NCBI GenBank assembly: GCA_963777515.1
Contig: CAVZQU010000020.1
Location: forward strand, 62,001 to 126,000
Direction: 5' to 3'
DNA length: 64,000 nucleotides
Origin: CAVSWT01 sp963777515
GTDB taxonomy: Bacteria > Bacteroidota > Ignavibacteria > Ignavibacteriales > Ignavibacteriaceae
Shown here: positions 46,248-56,633 of the stretch, piece after piece
Layout: every line of letters starts with the position of its first letter
Position numbering within the stretch: the stretch's first letter is position 1
Made by a program: the position numbers and the translations under genes
Notes under the pieces: generated by a model
What the model was told of the DNA's origin: nothing
Seen by the model: only the letters and a program-made list of their open reading frames with translations
Database searches by the model: none

Positions 46248-48085
46248 ATGACAAAAGAAACAGTCGGTTTAACCGATGTTACTGTTCGTTTTGCCGGGGA
46301 TTCCGGTGATGGAATGCAGTTAACCGGTTCCCAGTTTACAAATACAACTGCATTAGTTGGAAATGATTTAAGCACTTTACCTGATTATCCCGCTGAAATT
46401 CGTGCACCCTATTGGAACTACTTACGGTGTTAGCGGATTTCAATTCCATTTCAGCAGTGATGATATTCACACCCCGGGAGACGCTCCGGATGTATTAGTT
46501 GCAATGAATCCTGCTGCATTAAAAGTAAATCTGAATGCATTAAAACCTGATGCAACAATTATAATTAATGTAAATTCATTTGATTCAAAAAATTTTAGAC
46601 TTGCACATTACGACAGCAATCCACTAGAAGATGGATCTCTTGAAGGTTATAATGTTGTACAAGTTCCTCTTAGCAAATTAACATCAACGGCTTTGGAGGA
46701 TAGCGGACTTGGTGCAAAGGAAATTTCAAGATGCAAAAACTTTTTTGCACTTGGTATGATGTACTGGCTATACAGCCGACCTATTGAGCCTACACTTGAA
46801 TGGATTAAAGTTAAATTTAAAAACAATGAATTATTGCTAAAGCAAATGAGAAAGCTCTTAAAGTCAGGTTATTATTTTGGAGAAAACACTGAGTTATTTA
46901 CTGTAAGATATCATGTAGAGCCTGCAAAATTAGAAAAAGGAAAGTACAGAAATATTTCCGGTAATGAAGCATTGGCTTTAGGATTTGTAGCTGCTTCTGT
47001 TAAATGCGGACTTCCACTTTTTCTCGGTTCCTATCCAATAACACCTGCTTCTGATATTTTACATGAATTAAGCAAACATAAAAATTTTGGTGTTCGAACT
47101 TTTCAGGCTGAAGATGAAATTGCTGCAGTTACTGCTGCTATTGGAGCTTCATTTTCCGGTGCACTTGCAATTACAACAACAAGTGGTCCAGGTGTTGCAT
47201 TAAAAACAGAAGCAATCGGACTTGCAGTGATGACCGAATTACCATTAGTTATAATTGATGTTCAACGCGGTGGACCAAGTACAGGACTTCCAACTAAAAC
47301 AGAACAATCCGATTTGCTCCAGGCATTTTATGGAAGAAATGGGGAAGCACCCGTTGCTGTTGTTGCACCATCAACTCCGGCAGATTGTTTTCAAATGGCA
47401 ATAGAAGCATCAAGAATAGCAACAAAATATATGGTTCCTGTAATGTATTTGTCTGATGGCTATATTGCAAACGGTTCTGAACCATGGAAAATTCCGGAGC
47501 CTGAATCTATCCCCGAAATTAAAGTTAAGTTTAGAACTGAAAAAGAAGGATTTCAACCGTATTTAAGAGATGAGAATTTATCCCGTCCATGGGTTATACC
47601 TGGCACTCCTGAAATGGAGCATAGGCTAGGAGGATTGGAGAAAGCTAATATTACCGGCGATGTTAGTTATGATCCTCAAAATCACGAATTCATGGTAAGA
47701 CTAAGAGAAGAAAAAGTTAATAATATAATTCAAGATATTCCGCTGCTTAAAATTTATGGTGACGAAGATGCCGATCTTCTTATAATAGGTTGGGGTGGAA
47801 CTTATGGTTCAATAACAGAAGCAGTTAATAGAATCAGAAAAAAAGGTAAAGAAAGTTGCACAAGTTCATTTTAGATATTTAAACCCATTTCCAAAAAATA
47901 CATCTGAAATTTTACATCGATATAAAAAAGTCCTTTGCCCTGAATTAAATATGGGACAGCTTGCAAAAGTAATTTCCAGCCAATTCAATATTAAGGTTGA
48001 ACAGTACAATAAAATTCAAGGACTTCCATTTAAATCATCAGAAATAGAAACAAAAATTGATTCAATGTTAGGAGGGAACTCATAA
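46248..48085 (+). CDS. korA: 2-oxoglutarate:ferredoxin oxidoreductase subunit alpha, copy 2 (two frameshifts)
   Basis: Copy 2 follows copy 1 block by block: VRFAGDSGDGMQLTGSQFTN, FLGSYPITPASDILHELSKH, TFQAEDEIAAVTAAIGASFS and VQRGGPSTGLPTKTEQSDLL. It has two one-base breaks. One is at about 46410 (IRAPYWNYLRC; the other frame gives GTTYGVSGFQFHFSSDDIHT). One is at about 47850-47856 (KKGKESCTSSF; the other frame gives EVAQVHFRYLNPFPKNTSEI and ends LGGNS at 48085). With both repaired it is a normal 612-residue enzyme. Its last stop overlaps the korB copy 2 start (TAATG). Both breaks fall where copy 1 is intact. Confidence 0.85.
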
Positions 48086-49128
48086 TGGCTGAGAATATAA
48101 GCAAACCCACAAATGGAGATGTGAAATATACTTCGAAAGATTTTTCATCATCTCAAGATGTTAGATGGTGCCCAGGATGTGGGGATTACTCTATTCTAGC
48201 CCAGATGCAGAGAATTTCTCCTGATCTTGGAATCAAGAAAGAAAACTTTGTTTGGGTTTCTGGAATAGGCTGTGCGGCACGTTTCCCTTACTATATGGAA
48301 ACATACGGAATGCATGGAATCCATGGGCGTGCTGCAGCAATAGCGACTGGAGTAAAAGTTAACCGTCCGGATTTATCTGTTTGGGTTGCTAGCGGTGACG
48401 GTGACCTTTTAAGTATTGGCGGAAACCATTTTATTCATGCCTGCAGAAGAAATATTGGTATAAAAATATTGTTATTTAATAATAGAATTTACGGATTAAC
48501 AAAAGGGCAATATTCACCAACATCAGAAAAAGGAAAGAAAACTAAAAGTACTCCTTTTGGAAGTATTGATTATCCATTTAATCCAATATCACTTGCAATT
48601 GGTGCCGAAGCAACTTTTGTAGCAAGATCGATGGATAGAGATCCAAAACATTTACAGCAAATGATTAAACGTGCCGGTGAGCATAAGGGTACAGCATTCA
48701 TTGAAGTATTTCAAAACTGTAACATTTTTAATGACGGTGCATTTGAAATTTTAACTGACAAGAAAACAAAAGCAGATAATGTTTTAGTACTTGAACATGA
48801 AAAGCCAATGATATATGGCAAAAATAATGATAAAGGAATTAGATTGAACGGCTTAACTCCTGAAGTAATTGATATATCAAATGGTAAGTTTTCAATCAAT
48901 GATGTTTGGATCCATGATGAATTTGACAAAGCTTCTGCACGTTCTCATATACTTTCTAAGTTTACAGAGATGGAAGGTTTCCCAACTCCAATTGGAATAT
49001 TTAAACAAGAAATAAAATCAACTTATGATGAAGATTTTCATGAGCAAATAAATAATATTAAAAAAACAAAAGGGGATGGAGACTTAAGAAAAATATTATT
49101 TAGCGGTAACATGTGGGATGTGAATTAG
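48085..49128 (+). CDS. korB: 2-oxoglutarate:ferredoxin oxidoreductase subunit beta, copy 2
   Basis: This 347-residue protein matches copy 1 closely (VRWCPGCGDYSILAQMQRIS, WVASGDGDLLSIGGNHFIHA, LFNNRIYGLTKGQYSPTSEK) and has the same TPP-binding GDGD...NN pattern and cysteines. It is intact. Differences concentrate in the N-terminal tail (SKPTNGDVKYTSKDFSSSQD) and the C-terminal 100 residues. The pair could be adapted to another partner, substrate or direction of flow from copy 1. Confidence 0.93.
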   Translation: MAENISKPTNGDVKYTSKDFSSSQDVRWCPGCGDYSILAQMQRISPDLGIKKENFVWVSGIGCAARFPYYMETYGMHGIHGRAAAIATGVKVNRPDLSVWVASGDGDLLSIGGNHFIHACRRNIGIKILLFNNRIYGLTKGQYSPTSEKGKKTKSTPFGSIDYPFNPISLAIGAEATFVARSMDRDPKHLQQMIKRAGEHKGTAFIEVFQNCNIFNDGAFEILTDKKTKADNVLVLEHEKPMIYGKNNDKGIRLNGLTPEVIDISNGKFSINDVWIHDEFDKASARSHILSKFTEMEGFPTPIGIFKQEIKSTYDEDFHEQINNIKKTKGDGDLRKILFSGNMWDVN

Positions 49129-49190
49129 TTTTCTTAAGTTGAATAATTTAATTTACGTTGAATTTAAATAGCATTTGACGAAACGTTTTT

Positions 49191-49216
49191 TACCCCACGG
49201 ATTAATTCGTGGGGTA
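49191..49216. repeat. GC-rich palindrome after korB copy 2
   Basis: The arms TACCCCACG (49191-49199) and CGTGGGGTA (49208-49216) pair perfectly around an 8-base GATTAATT loop. It belongs to the CCCCG-n-CGGGG repeat family that is also seen at 59746-59764 and 62014-62041. It could end transcription from korB as well. Confidence 0.8.
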
Positions 49217-49410
49217 ACAAGTAAAAGACTGAGTATTTTAAACTGCTTTATCGATTTAATTATCCAGATGAATAGAGTAAAGAGTCCGTATTAACTTCTT
49301 AATTCAGTTGATTTAAATTACATCAAAACTTTTACCTATTACAGTATTCATAATTATTTATAATTTTTGTTGAGTGTTTATTTTATTATTAAGATCTATA
49401 ACGAGGAAAA

Positions 49411-49966
49411 ATGAAAATTCTATTAACGGTTCTTTTTACAATTTTAGGATTTATTATTCTAGGAATTATTTTTATTTATTCAGGTTTATACAATGTAAGT
49501 GCAATGAACCAGGATAAAGGAATAATTAAATGGGTGTTGGAAACAACCAGCGATAAATCAGTTGATCATCATTCAGATGATATAACTGTCCCAAATCTTA
49601 ATGATTCTGCAAAGATTGAAATGGGATTGAGTCATTACAAAGAAATGTGTGAAAGCTGTCATCAGAGGTCCGGGAACAGGTGAATCAGAATTAGCAAAAG
49701 GATTAAACCCTCCGGCACCTAATTTATATAAGTATGGAAAATACATGAATCCAAAACATTTATTTTGGGTAACAAAAAATGGAATTAAAATGACAGGAAT
49801 GCCGGCCTGGGGTAAAACTCATTCCGATGATAAAATTTGGGCTATTGTTGCCGCTGTAAAAAAGCTTAACAGCATTTCTCCGGAAAAATATAATTCAATA
49901 AAAACTGAAGACGAAGAAAGTGAAGAAAACACAAAAACGGATGAACCAAAACTTCGCTATCATTAA
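49411..49966 (+). CDS. Membrane-anchored monoheme c-type cytochrome (single frameshift)
   Basis: An N-terminal membrane helix (LLTVLFTILGFIILGIIFIY) leads to a cytochrome c domain with one CxxCH site (YKEMCESCH). The frame breaks at the His (about 49666-49675, CHQRSGNR). The next frame continues GPGTGESELAKGLNPPAPNL and the distal Met region TKNGIKMTGMPAW. One missing base in CATCAGAGGTCC explains this. The tail is acidic (EDEESEENTKTDEP). The protein probably moves electrons at the outer face of the inner membrane. The next gene is a second cytochrome. Confidence 0.85.
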
Positions 49967-50008
49967 AGTAAGTTGATATTATAATTATTTAAGTTAAGAA
50001 ATCTTTAA

Positions 50009-50446
50009 ATGATTAAGATTTTATTTTATTTAGTATTAATCCTATTTGTTGGGTTCAATAATTTAGATGCACAAACTAAAGAAAATAAAGATACTGCAAA
50101 TGTTTGGATTGCCCCTAAATCGGCAGACAAATTAAAAAATCCTATAGCCGGAATAGTAGAAGCATCAAAAAAAGGAAAGAAGTTATTTAGTAATAATTGT
50201 TATGAATGTCATGGAGACAGCGGCTTAGGAAACGGCCCTTCAGCATATATGCTCGATCCTAAACCTGCGGACCTGACTTCGGAAAAAGTTCAAAATCAAA
50301 GTGATGGTGCTCTATTCTGGAAAATAAGCGAAGGGGATAATGGAGCAATGTCCGCATACAAAGGAACATTTAATGAAAAGGAGAGATGGCAATTGGTTAA
50401 TTATATTAGACAGCTAGCAAAGAATAATAACACTCAGAAGAAATAG
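50009..50446 (+). CDS. Periplasmic monoheme c-type cytochrome
   Basis: A signal peptide (FYLVLILFVGFNNLDAQ) is followed by a cytochrome c class I domain. The heme site is NNCYECHGDSGLGNGPSAY, and a distal Met is likely in WKISEGDNGAMSAYKGTF. The C-terminal helix is ERWQLVNYIRQLAKN. The 145-residue length is normal. It lies 42 bases after the anchored cytochrome on the same strand and may accept electrons from it. It is probably part of a respiratory branch; no oxidase is in view. Confidence 0.92.
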   Translation: MIKILFYLVLILFVGFNNLDAQTKENKDTANVWIAPKSADKLKNPIAGIVEASKKGKKLFSNNCYECHGDSGLGNGPSAYMLDPKPADLTSEKVQNQSDGALFWKISEGDNGAMSAYKGTFNEKERWQLVNYIRQLAKNNNTQKK

Positions 50447-50470
50447 AATTTATTTTAATTATACCATTAC

Positions 50471-50745
50471 TGTCCAAAATAAATCAGTATCAAGAAATTT
50501 GCTTTGCAAATTATCAGAAAGCAAATTAAATCTACATAAGAATAATTTCATCCCTTCGGGATTAAAAACTATAATGCTTTACAATTTAATTATAATAATA
50601 TCAGCCCTTCGGGCTTTATATCAAACACCGAAGGTGTAAAATTATTAAAAAAAAATAATAAATGAACAATTCAAAATCCCGAGGGGATGACATTGAAATA
50701 TTTATAAGGTTTATTTGTATTAGCAATTATTATTTATTTTGGACA
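50471..50745. repeat. 275-bp element with 14-bp terminal inverted repeats and internal hairpins
   Basis: The ends TGTCCAAAATAAAT (50471-50484) and ATTTATTTTGGACA (50732-50745) are exact complements. Inside lie the hairpins AATTTGC-TTT-GCAAATT (50496-50512) and TCCC-TTC-GGGA, a GCCCTTCGGGC palindrome, and ACACC-GAA-GGTGT. Near the right end is AAAATCCCGAGGGGATG, an imperfect complement of the left CATCCCTTCGGGATT. No ORF is present. It could be a MITE-like or REP-type mobile repeat, or a structured RNA. It fills the gap between two converging transcription units. Confidence 0.7.
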
Positions 50746-50763
50746 AATATCATTTATTCAAAT

Positions 50764-51753
50764 CTATTTCATCCCAATAATCAAGTCAGAGCCAAAGCTG
50801 GTTTGTTTTCTTTCAACTTTTGTACAGCCGGCGGATGTTAACCATTCTTTCATTTCAGCTTCAGTGTAGGTATCACCGTTATTAGTTCCTACCAGCATAT
50901 TTAGAGAAAATATAGCTCCATGATAAGGCTTTGTTCTATCTTCATTCATTACAAAATCATTAATGACTATCATTCCGTTTTTGTTTAACGCTTCTGCACA
51001 TTTTTTAATTAGCATTTTATTTTGATCATAGCTATTAATGTGAACAATAGCAGAAAGAAAAATTAGATCATAATCATTTACCAAAATCTTTTGTTAAATA
51101 ATTGCCTTCAATAAAATCAAAGTTATCTATCAAACCTTCTTGCTTTACATATCTCTTTGTTAAAGGAATAACATGAGGTAAATCAAGAACAACAGCTTTG
51201 ATTGATGGATTACTTTTAACAAATTCCATTGAGAAAGCAGCAGAACCCCCGCCAATATCCAGCATTTTTTTTAGTATTAGAAAGATCAATCATCATAGCA
51301 ATTAAGTTTAGCCTGATTAACTCCACGGTAATGCATTGCAGCAATAAATGACTCAACCCAATCTTCCTTTTCTTTTTTATTTTGATCTCCGGTAAATGAA
51401 CTTCCTTGACGTATTGATTCTGTTAAATGATTCCAGGTATCCCATAGATTGTTGGCATGATATAAATTGCCCATAAAGTCCGGTTTACCTTCGACAAGAT
51501 ATTTGGAAGCTAAATCTGTATTGTAAAATTTATTTTTAGTTTTATTCAATAATCCCATTCCGCAAAGTGTATTCATTAAACGGTCTGTTGCCCGGTTATC
51601 ACATTGAATTACTTTTGAGATTTCTTCGGAGCTTAAAAGATGCTTATCAAGATGAGTGAAAATTTTAAGTTCAAATGCTGTTAATAAAACACGGCTTTCC
51701 CGGAAAGAGTTAGCTATTTCTTTAATTTGCTGAGCGGATGAAATATCTTTCAT
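50764..51753 (-). CDS. SAM-dependent O-methyltransferase-like protein (three one-base breaks)
   Basis: Read from 51753, an N-terminal dimerisation winged helix (AQQIKEIANSFRESRVLLTA, AFELKIFTHLDKHLLSSEEI) is followed by a Rossmann methyltransferase domain. It shows LDIGGGSAAFSMEFVK (motif I), AVVLDLPHVIPLTKRYV and VHINSYDQNKMLIKKCAEAL. The C-terminus has the GMIVINDFVMNEDRTKPYHG block. Frame changes occur near 51300 (KLNCYDD), 51268 (an 8-A run, one too long) and 51095 (FGK; one extra A). Fixed, it is about 330 residues of the OMT_2/CrtF-like class that methylates small aromatic or hydroxyl substrates. The substrate is unknown. Confidence 0.8.
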
Positions 51754-51894
51754 AATATTTACACTGTTTGTTTATTATTTTTTTTTAATCTAAAATTAAA
51801 CGCATTGTTTTACTTTGTTAACATAAATATTTTAATTCCGATGCGATAGTCAATTAATGGAAAATCTAATTATTACATTTTTGAGGATTTTAAT

Positions 51895-52649
51895 TTGAAG
51901 TATAATAAAAAAAATAATATTGTCTTAGTCATATTATTAATTCTATCCTTTTTAAAATTATAAAAGCCGGCGGCCCTCCATGGAGAACCGATGACCCTAT
52001 TCCTGTTGATTTCAAACAGCATGAATTATATTTATTTTCAACCGGGGTTAGTGATGATGGAGGTGTTAGCGGAGTTGGGCCTGCTGTCGAATTTAATTAC
52101 GGAATATTTCGCAATACACAATTTCATGTAGTATTTCCTTTAGCATTTGATGTTCCAAAAGTTGGTGAGAAACATTTTGGTTACGGTGATACGGAACTTG
52201 GTTTGAAATATAGATTTGTTGAGCAGACAGATGATATTCCTGCTATTGCAGTATTTCCAATAGCAGAACTTCCAACCGGAAATCAATCAAAAAATTTAGG
52301 AAATGGAAAAGCTCAATTATACATTCCAATTTGGTTTCAAAAAGATATAGGAAAATGGACTGTCTGCACCGGTGCCGGCTATTGGATAAATCCGGGAACA
52401 GATAATAAAAACTGGCAATTTTATGGATTGCAAGTTCAATATAATTTTTCAGATGATTTTTATCTTGGAGCAGAGACATTCCATCAAACAGCTTCTACTA
52501 TTGATTCAGATGGATATACCGGAATTCATATCGGAGGGGCTGTAACTGTTTTTCCAAGTTATCAACTATTATTTTCTACGGATGCCGGAAATGGAATAAC
52601 ATCATATAAACACTTTGCTTATTACTTTGGTATTTATCATGATTTTTAA
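51895..52649 (+). CDS. Outer-membrane beta-barrel-like protein, function unknown (single frameshift near the signal peptide)
   Basis: A TTG at 51895 starts KYNKKNNIVLVILLILSFLK, a signal peptide. The frame then stops at 51961-51963. One base over, it continues KAGGPPWRTDDPIPVDFKQH, then LYLFSTGVSDDGGVSGVGPA and WKYRFVEQ-like strands, and ends YKHFAYYFGIYHDF at 52649. A single base lost near 51955-51965 is enough. The strand-rich pattern and final aromatic residue suit a porin-like or transport barrel; GPPWRTDDP resembles a conserved start seen in exported proteins of unknown role. It is transcribed away from the methyltransferase gene. Confidence 0.65.
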
Positions 52650-52763
52650 TTTTAATATTTAGGAGTTTTAGTAGTGAGAGGCAATTAAACTATAAAATTA
52701 CAACTTTGTTTAATGTCCCATTTAATATTAAATTTTAAATCAATTTAGAAAAATTAATTAAAC

Positions 52764-52770
52764 AAAGGAG
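52764..52770 (+). promoter_or_regulatory. Shine-Dalgarno site fixing the TTG start of purM
   Basis: AAAGGAG ends five bases before the TTG at 52776. An ATG at 52772 is too close to this site, and its frame ends after six codons. The site therefore supports TTG as the true purM start. Confidence 0.75.
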
Positions 52771-52775
52771 AATGA

Positions 52776-53771
52776 TTGAATTCTACCTATAAATCAGCCG
52801 GAGTTGACATCGAAGCTGGTGATGAAACTGTAAAAAGAATAAAGGGATTTGCAAAATCTACTTTCAATAAAAATGTCTTATCTGATATCGGCTTATTCGG
52901 AGCATTTTATGAACTTGATCTATCTGGATTTAAAAACCCGGTTTTGGTTTCAAGTGTTGATGGTGTTGGAACAAAATTAAAAATTGCATTTGAAATGGAC
53001 AAGCACAATACTGTTGGACAGGATTTAGTCAACCATTGTGTAAATGATATTGCTGTCTGTGGTGCAAAACCGATTTACTTTTTAGATTATCTTGCTTTTG
53101 GAAAATTAAACCCGGACAAAGCTGAAAAAATAATTGAAGGTTTTTCAATTGCCTGTAAGGAAAACGGATGTGCATTAATTGGGGGAGAAACTGCGGAAAT
53201 GCCTGGTCTTTATTCTGGAGAAGAATATGATATGTCAGGAACAATTGTTGGTATAGTTGATAAACAAAAAGTTATTGATGGAAAAGAAATTAAAAAAGGA
53301 GATGTGCTAATCGGTTTTCCTTCAAACGGATTGCACACTAACGGATATTCACTTGCCAGAAAAGTATTATTGAATAAATATAAAGTGACAGATAAACCCG
53401 AAGGTTTTGATAATGAAATTGGAGAAGAGTTATTAAGAATTCATAAATCGTATCTAAAATTAATTTCTCATCTAAAAGACAATATGAAGATCAAGGGCTT
53501 TTCACATATTACAGGAGGCGGAATAATTGGTAATACAAAAAGAATTCTGCCCGAAGGTTTATCTCTAAAAATAAATTGGGATAGATGGGAAATGCCTTCT
53601 CTATTTAAATTAATTCAACAGACAGGTAAAATTTCCGACGAAGAAATGCGAAACGTTTTTAATCTTGGTATTGGTTTAATTGCTGTTGTTTCTAAAAATG
53701 ATGAACAAAAAGCAATCCAGTTTTCTAATTCCGTAAATGAACATCCAATTGTTATTGGGGAAGTAGTCTAA
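52776..53771 (+). CDS. purM: Phosphoribosylformylglycinamidine cyclo-ligase (AIR synthetase)
   Basis: The 331-residue enzyme has YKSAGVDIEAGDETVKRIKG, VLVSSVDGVGTKLKIAFEMD, GQDLVNHCVNDIAVCGAKPI, LIGGETAEMPGLYSGEEYDM and FSHITGGGIIGNTKRILPE, which are hallmark PurM blocks. It closes the imidazole ring of 5-aminoimidazole ribotide, the fifth step of purine synthesis, using ATP. No other purine gene is adjacent. The start is TTG with a good Shine-Dalgarno site. Confidence 0.97.
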   Translation: MNSTYKSAGVDIEAGDETVKRIKGFAKSTFNKNVLSDIGLFGAFYELDLSGFKNPVLVSSVDGVGTKLKIAFEMDKHNTVGQDLVNHCVNDIAVCGAKPIYFLDYLAFGKLNPDKAEKIIEGFSIACKENGCALIGGETAEMPGLYSGEEYDMSGTIVGIVDKQKVIDGKEIKKGDVLIGFPSNGLHTNGYSLARKVLLNKYKVTDKPEGFDNEIGEELLRIHKSYLKLISHLKDNMKIKGFSHITGGGIIGNTKRILPEGLSLKINWDRWEMPSLFKLIQQTGKISDEEMRNVFNLGIGLIAVVSKNDEQKAIQFSNSVNEHPIVIGEVV

Positions 53772-53774
53772 GTC

Positions 53775-53842
53775 ATGCTGAACTTGTTTCAGCATCCTTT
53801 ATTCTTGAATTATATAAAAGAGATTCCGAAATAAATTCGGAA
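53775..53842. repeat. Dispersed repeat after purM (two palindromes)
   Basis: ATGCTGAA-CTTGT-TTCAGCAT (53775-53795) is a perfect 8-bp hairpin, and TTCCGAA-ATAAA-TTCGGAA (53824-53842) is a second one. The first matches the outer arms at 60874-60914. The pair may act as a terminator-like or REP-type element. Confidence 0.75.
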
Positions 53843-53917
53843 CGACTTCAATAATTCACTTTCTCATTTCTCAATTTTCGATTGTAAATAAATAATAACC
53901 TGATTATTTTCTCTTTT

Positions 53918-54415
53918 ATGAAATTCTCCATCATATTTCTATTCGTTTCACTTTTAATTTTGAATAGCTGCGATAAAGGAATTGAACCGCTGCCTGCAGG
54001 AGTTGGCTTTAGCGGAACTATTACCTTTAATGGAACCTGGCCTGAAGGAATAACCAGGACTTATTTAGTTGTCTTTAAAACTGAATTAAAAACTGCCGCA
54101 GATTTTAGTCCGCTTAATATAAAATTTATTAGCGCTGAAATTCCGTATGGAACAACAACGTTTCCTTATAGTTCAGCAGATTCTGCATTCGGTTCAATAA
54201 GCCCTGGCAGATATGAATATGTTGTAGTCGCCCAATCAAAAACTCCCACTTTATCTTTGAACAGGGTAGATTGGACTGTAGCTGGAGTTTATTATAATGG
54301 TTCTGATACAACAAAACCAGGAGTTTTATCTGTGCCTAATAATGGCGAAGCAAAAAACATAAATATAACATGTGATTTTAATAATCCACCTCCTCAACCA
54401 CCAGGCGGTAATTAA
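53918..54415 (+). CDS. Lipoprotein, partner of the TonB-dependent receptor
   Basis: A lipoprotein signal (LLILNSCDKG) leads to a 165-residue beta-rich protein (GVGFSGTITFNGTWPEGITR, then TYLVVFKTELKTAADFSPLN) with a Pro-rich end (FNNPPPQPPGGN). It lies 16 bases before the TonB-dependent receptor start. That spacing suggests it is a surface lipoprotein that helps capture the receptor's ligand. I do not recognise the family. Confidence 0.75.
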   Translation: MKFSIIFLFVSLLILNSCDKGIEPLPAGVGFSGTITFNGTWPEGITRTYLVVFKTELKTAADFSPLNIKFISAEIPYGTTTFPYSSADSAFGSISPGRYEYVVVAQSKTPTLSLNRVDWTVAGVYYNGSDTTKPGVLSVPNNGEAKNINITCDFNNPPPQPPGGN

Positions 54416-54431
54416 AGATTTCTATAAATTA

Positions 54432-56598
54432 ATGAAAAAATTATTCTTCATACTTTTATTATTATTTAGTGAAATTATACTTGCTCAAACTTTCAGTTTA
54501 AAAGGGAAAGTTACGGATTCCAAATCCGGAGAACCATTAATTGGAGCTAATGTCAAGGTTCGATATACAACTTATGGTGCCGCAACAGACTTAAAAGGGA
54601 ATTACGAAATTAATAATTTGAAGAATGGCATTTATAATTTGCAAATTTCTTTCATTGGATATCAAACAAAAAATGTCGACAGTATAAAAATTGATAATCA
54701 ATCAATCACGTATAAATATTAAATTAAAACCCGGAAGAATTTTTGTTACAGAAAGTCCAATAGTTTCTGCTTCTAAATATGTTCAACTTATCTCTGATCT
54801 TCCAATCAAAGCAGAAATAATTCCCGCATCTTCATTTGCAAAAAATGATTTTACAAACCTACAAGATGCGCTTAAGTATGTTCCAGGAATTAATATGACA
54901 GATGACCAAATTAGTATTAGAGGTTCAAGCGGATACAGCAGGGGAGCAGGTTCAAGAGTTATGCTTACTTTAGATGGAATTCCATTTTATACCGGCGACA
55001 CTGGTGAAACTATTTGGGAAGTAATTCCGACCGCTGTTATTAAAGATGTAGAAATTATTAAAGGTGCAGCAAGTTCACTTTATGGTTCTTCTGCTATTGG
55101 TGGGGTTGTAAATGTTACAACAAAAGATTTTTCATTACAACCTGTTACTTACATTAAGTCAGGAATTGGCTTTTACGGTAAACCATCTTATGATGAATGG
55201 AATTGGTCTAATCAATACAGAAGTTTTAATAGCTTAACAATCGGGCATTCTCAAAAAATTAATAAATTCAGTTTTGGTGTTTCTTTTTCTCGATTAGAAG
55301 ATAACAGCTATAGGCAAAATAATTTTTCAAAAAAGTATATCGGTTTTTTGAAAGCTAAGTATGACTTTTCCAGCCTATCTTCTCTAACTATGCTGCTGAA
55401 TACTTTTAATAAACGAAGCGGCAATTTTGTTTATTGGAAAGATTCCCGTAATGCGCTTGTTCCACCGGATGCTGACCAGGGACAAAGAGTCTCAACTAAT
55501 AGGCATTTGCTTGGTTTGATTTATAAAAATATATACTCAGATAATTTCTATTATGAGGCAAGAGCAAGTTATTATTATACTAATTGGGATGACGGCTCTC
55601 AGGCAAATAATAACTCAACCACTAATTTATTCCGCGGAGAATTTCAAACTACAACAAGGCCTTTTGAAAGTGCCGTATTGGTCAGTGGGATTGAAGCTTC
55701 AAATGCAAAAGTTCACTCAAATATTTTTGGTGATAGGTCATCAAATTCATTTGGATTATATTCACAGATGGATTATGATTTTTCAAAACTGTGGAAAGGT
55801 ACTATAGGGTTAAGATATGATTACAACAAAATTGATTCTATAGAAAGTAATTCTGCCGTTTCTCCAAAAGTAGGGCTAAATTATAAGCCACTAAAAAATT
55901 TAATTTTAAGAGCATTTGCCGGAACAGGATTTAGAGCCCCAACACTTGCTGAAGCATTTACCTCAACAACTTCAAACGGAGTGACAATAAAACCAAATTC
56001 AAGCTTAAAACCGGAAAGCAGCTTTAATGCTGAATTAGGTGCAAATTATCAACTTAACTTAATTGTAAATTTTGATGCAAGTATTTTTCAAAATGAATTA
56101 TATGATTTTATTGAGCCCGGTGTAGATGCAACTGACGGAAAAATAACTTTTAATAATGTTACTAGAGCAAGAGTTCAAGGGGCAGAATTTGTTAGCAATA
56201 TTTCTTTTTTAAACAATGAATTAAATTTTATTCTAAGTTATGATTATTTGTGGGCTATTGATTTAAATATGCATACATTTCTTAAATACCGGCCCAGACA
56301 TACAGCTTTAGTAAAAGCAGATTATAAAATCGGACAGTTTGAGTTCGGTAGTGATTTTAGATATTCAAGTCGGGTTGAACAAATTGATGAAGAATTAATT
56401 AATTTAGGAATTGTAAAAGACGGTGATTTAAGAGTTGCGATTTACGTAATTGATTTAAATGCAGCCTACAATTTCAATTCACTTCCTCTAAAGCTTTACT
56501 TAAATTTAAAAAATATTTTGAATTATAATTATGTAGAGCTAATTGGAAACCTTGAACCGCCACGTAATATTTCATTAAGTTTAGAAATGAATTTTTGA
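54432..56598 (+). CDS. TonB-dependent outer-membrane receptor (single frameshift)
   Basis: A signal peptide (KKLFFILLLLFSEIILAQT) is followed by a carboxypeptidase-regulatory-like beta domain (FSLKGKVTDSKSGEPLIGAN) and then the plug (LQDALKYVPGINMTDDQISI, then GSSGYSRGAGSRVMLTLDGI; AASSLYGSSAIGGVVNVTTK). The barrel ends YVELIGNLEPPRNISLSLEM. The frame breaks near 54700-54712. Deleting one T gives ITINIKLKPGRIFV and joins the two parts into one protein of about 720 residues. It would import a scarce nutrient such as an iron-chelate or cobalamin, but the ligand is not readable. It follows a lipoprotein gene in the same operon. Confidence 0.9.
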
Positions 56599-56633
56599 TT
56601 TTTATTTTTCAACATTAAAAAAGAATTTTTCAA

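Noticed and set aside
50561..50680. Possible tRNA or CRISPR repeat unit suggested by GC-rich hairpins
   Set aside because: There is no acceptor stem with TψC and anticodon arms, and no regularly spaced direct repeats with spacers.
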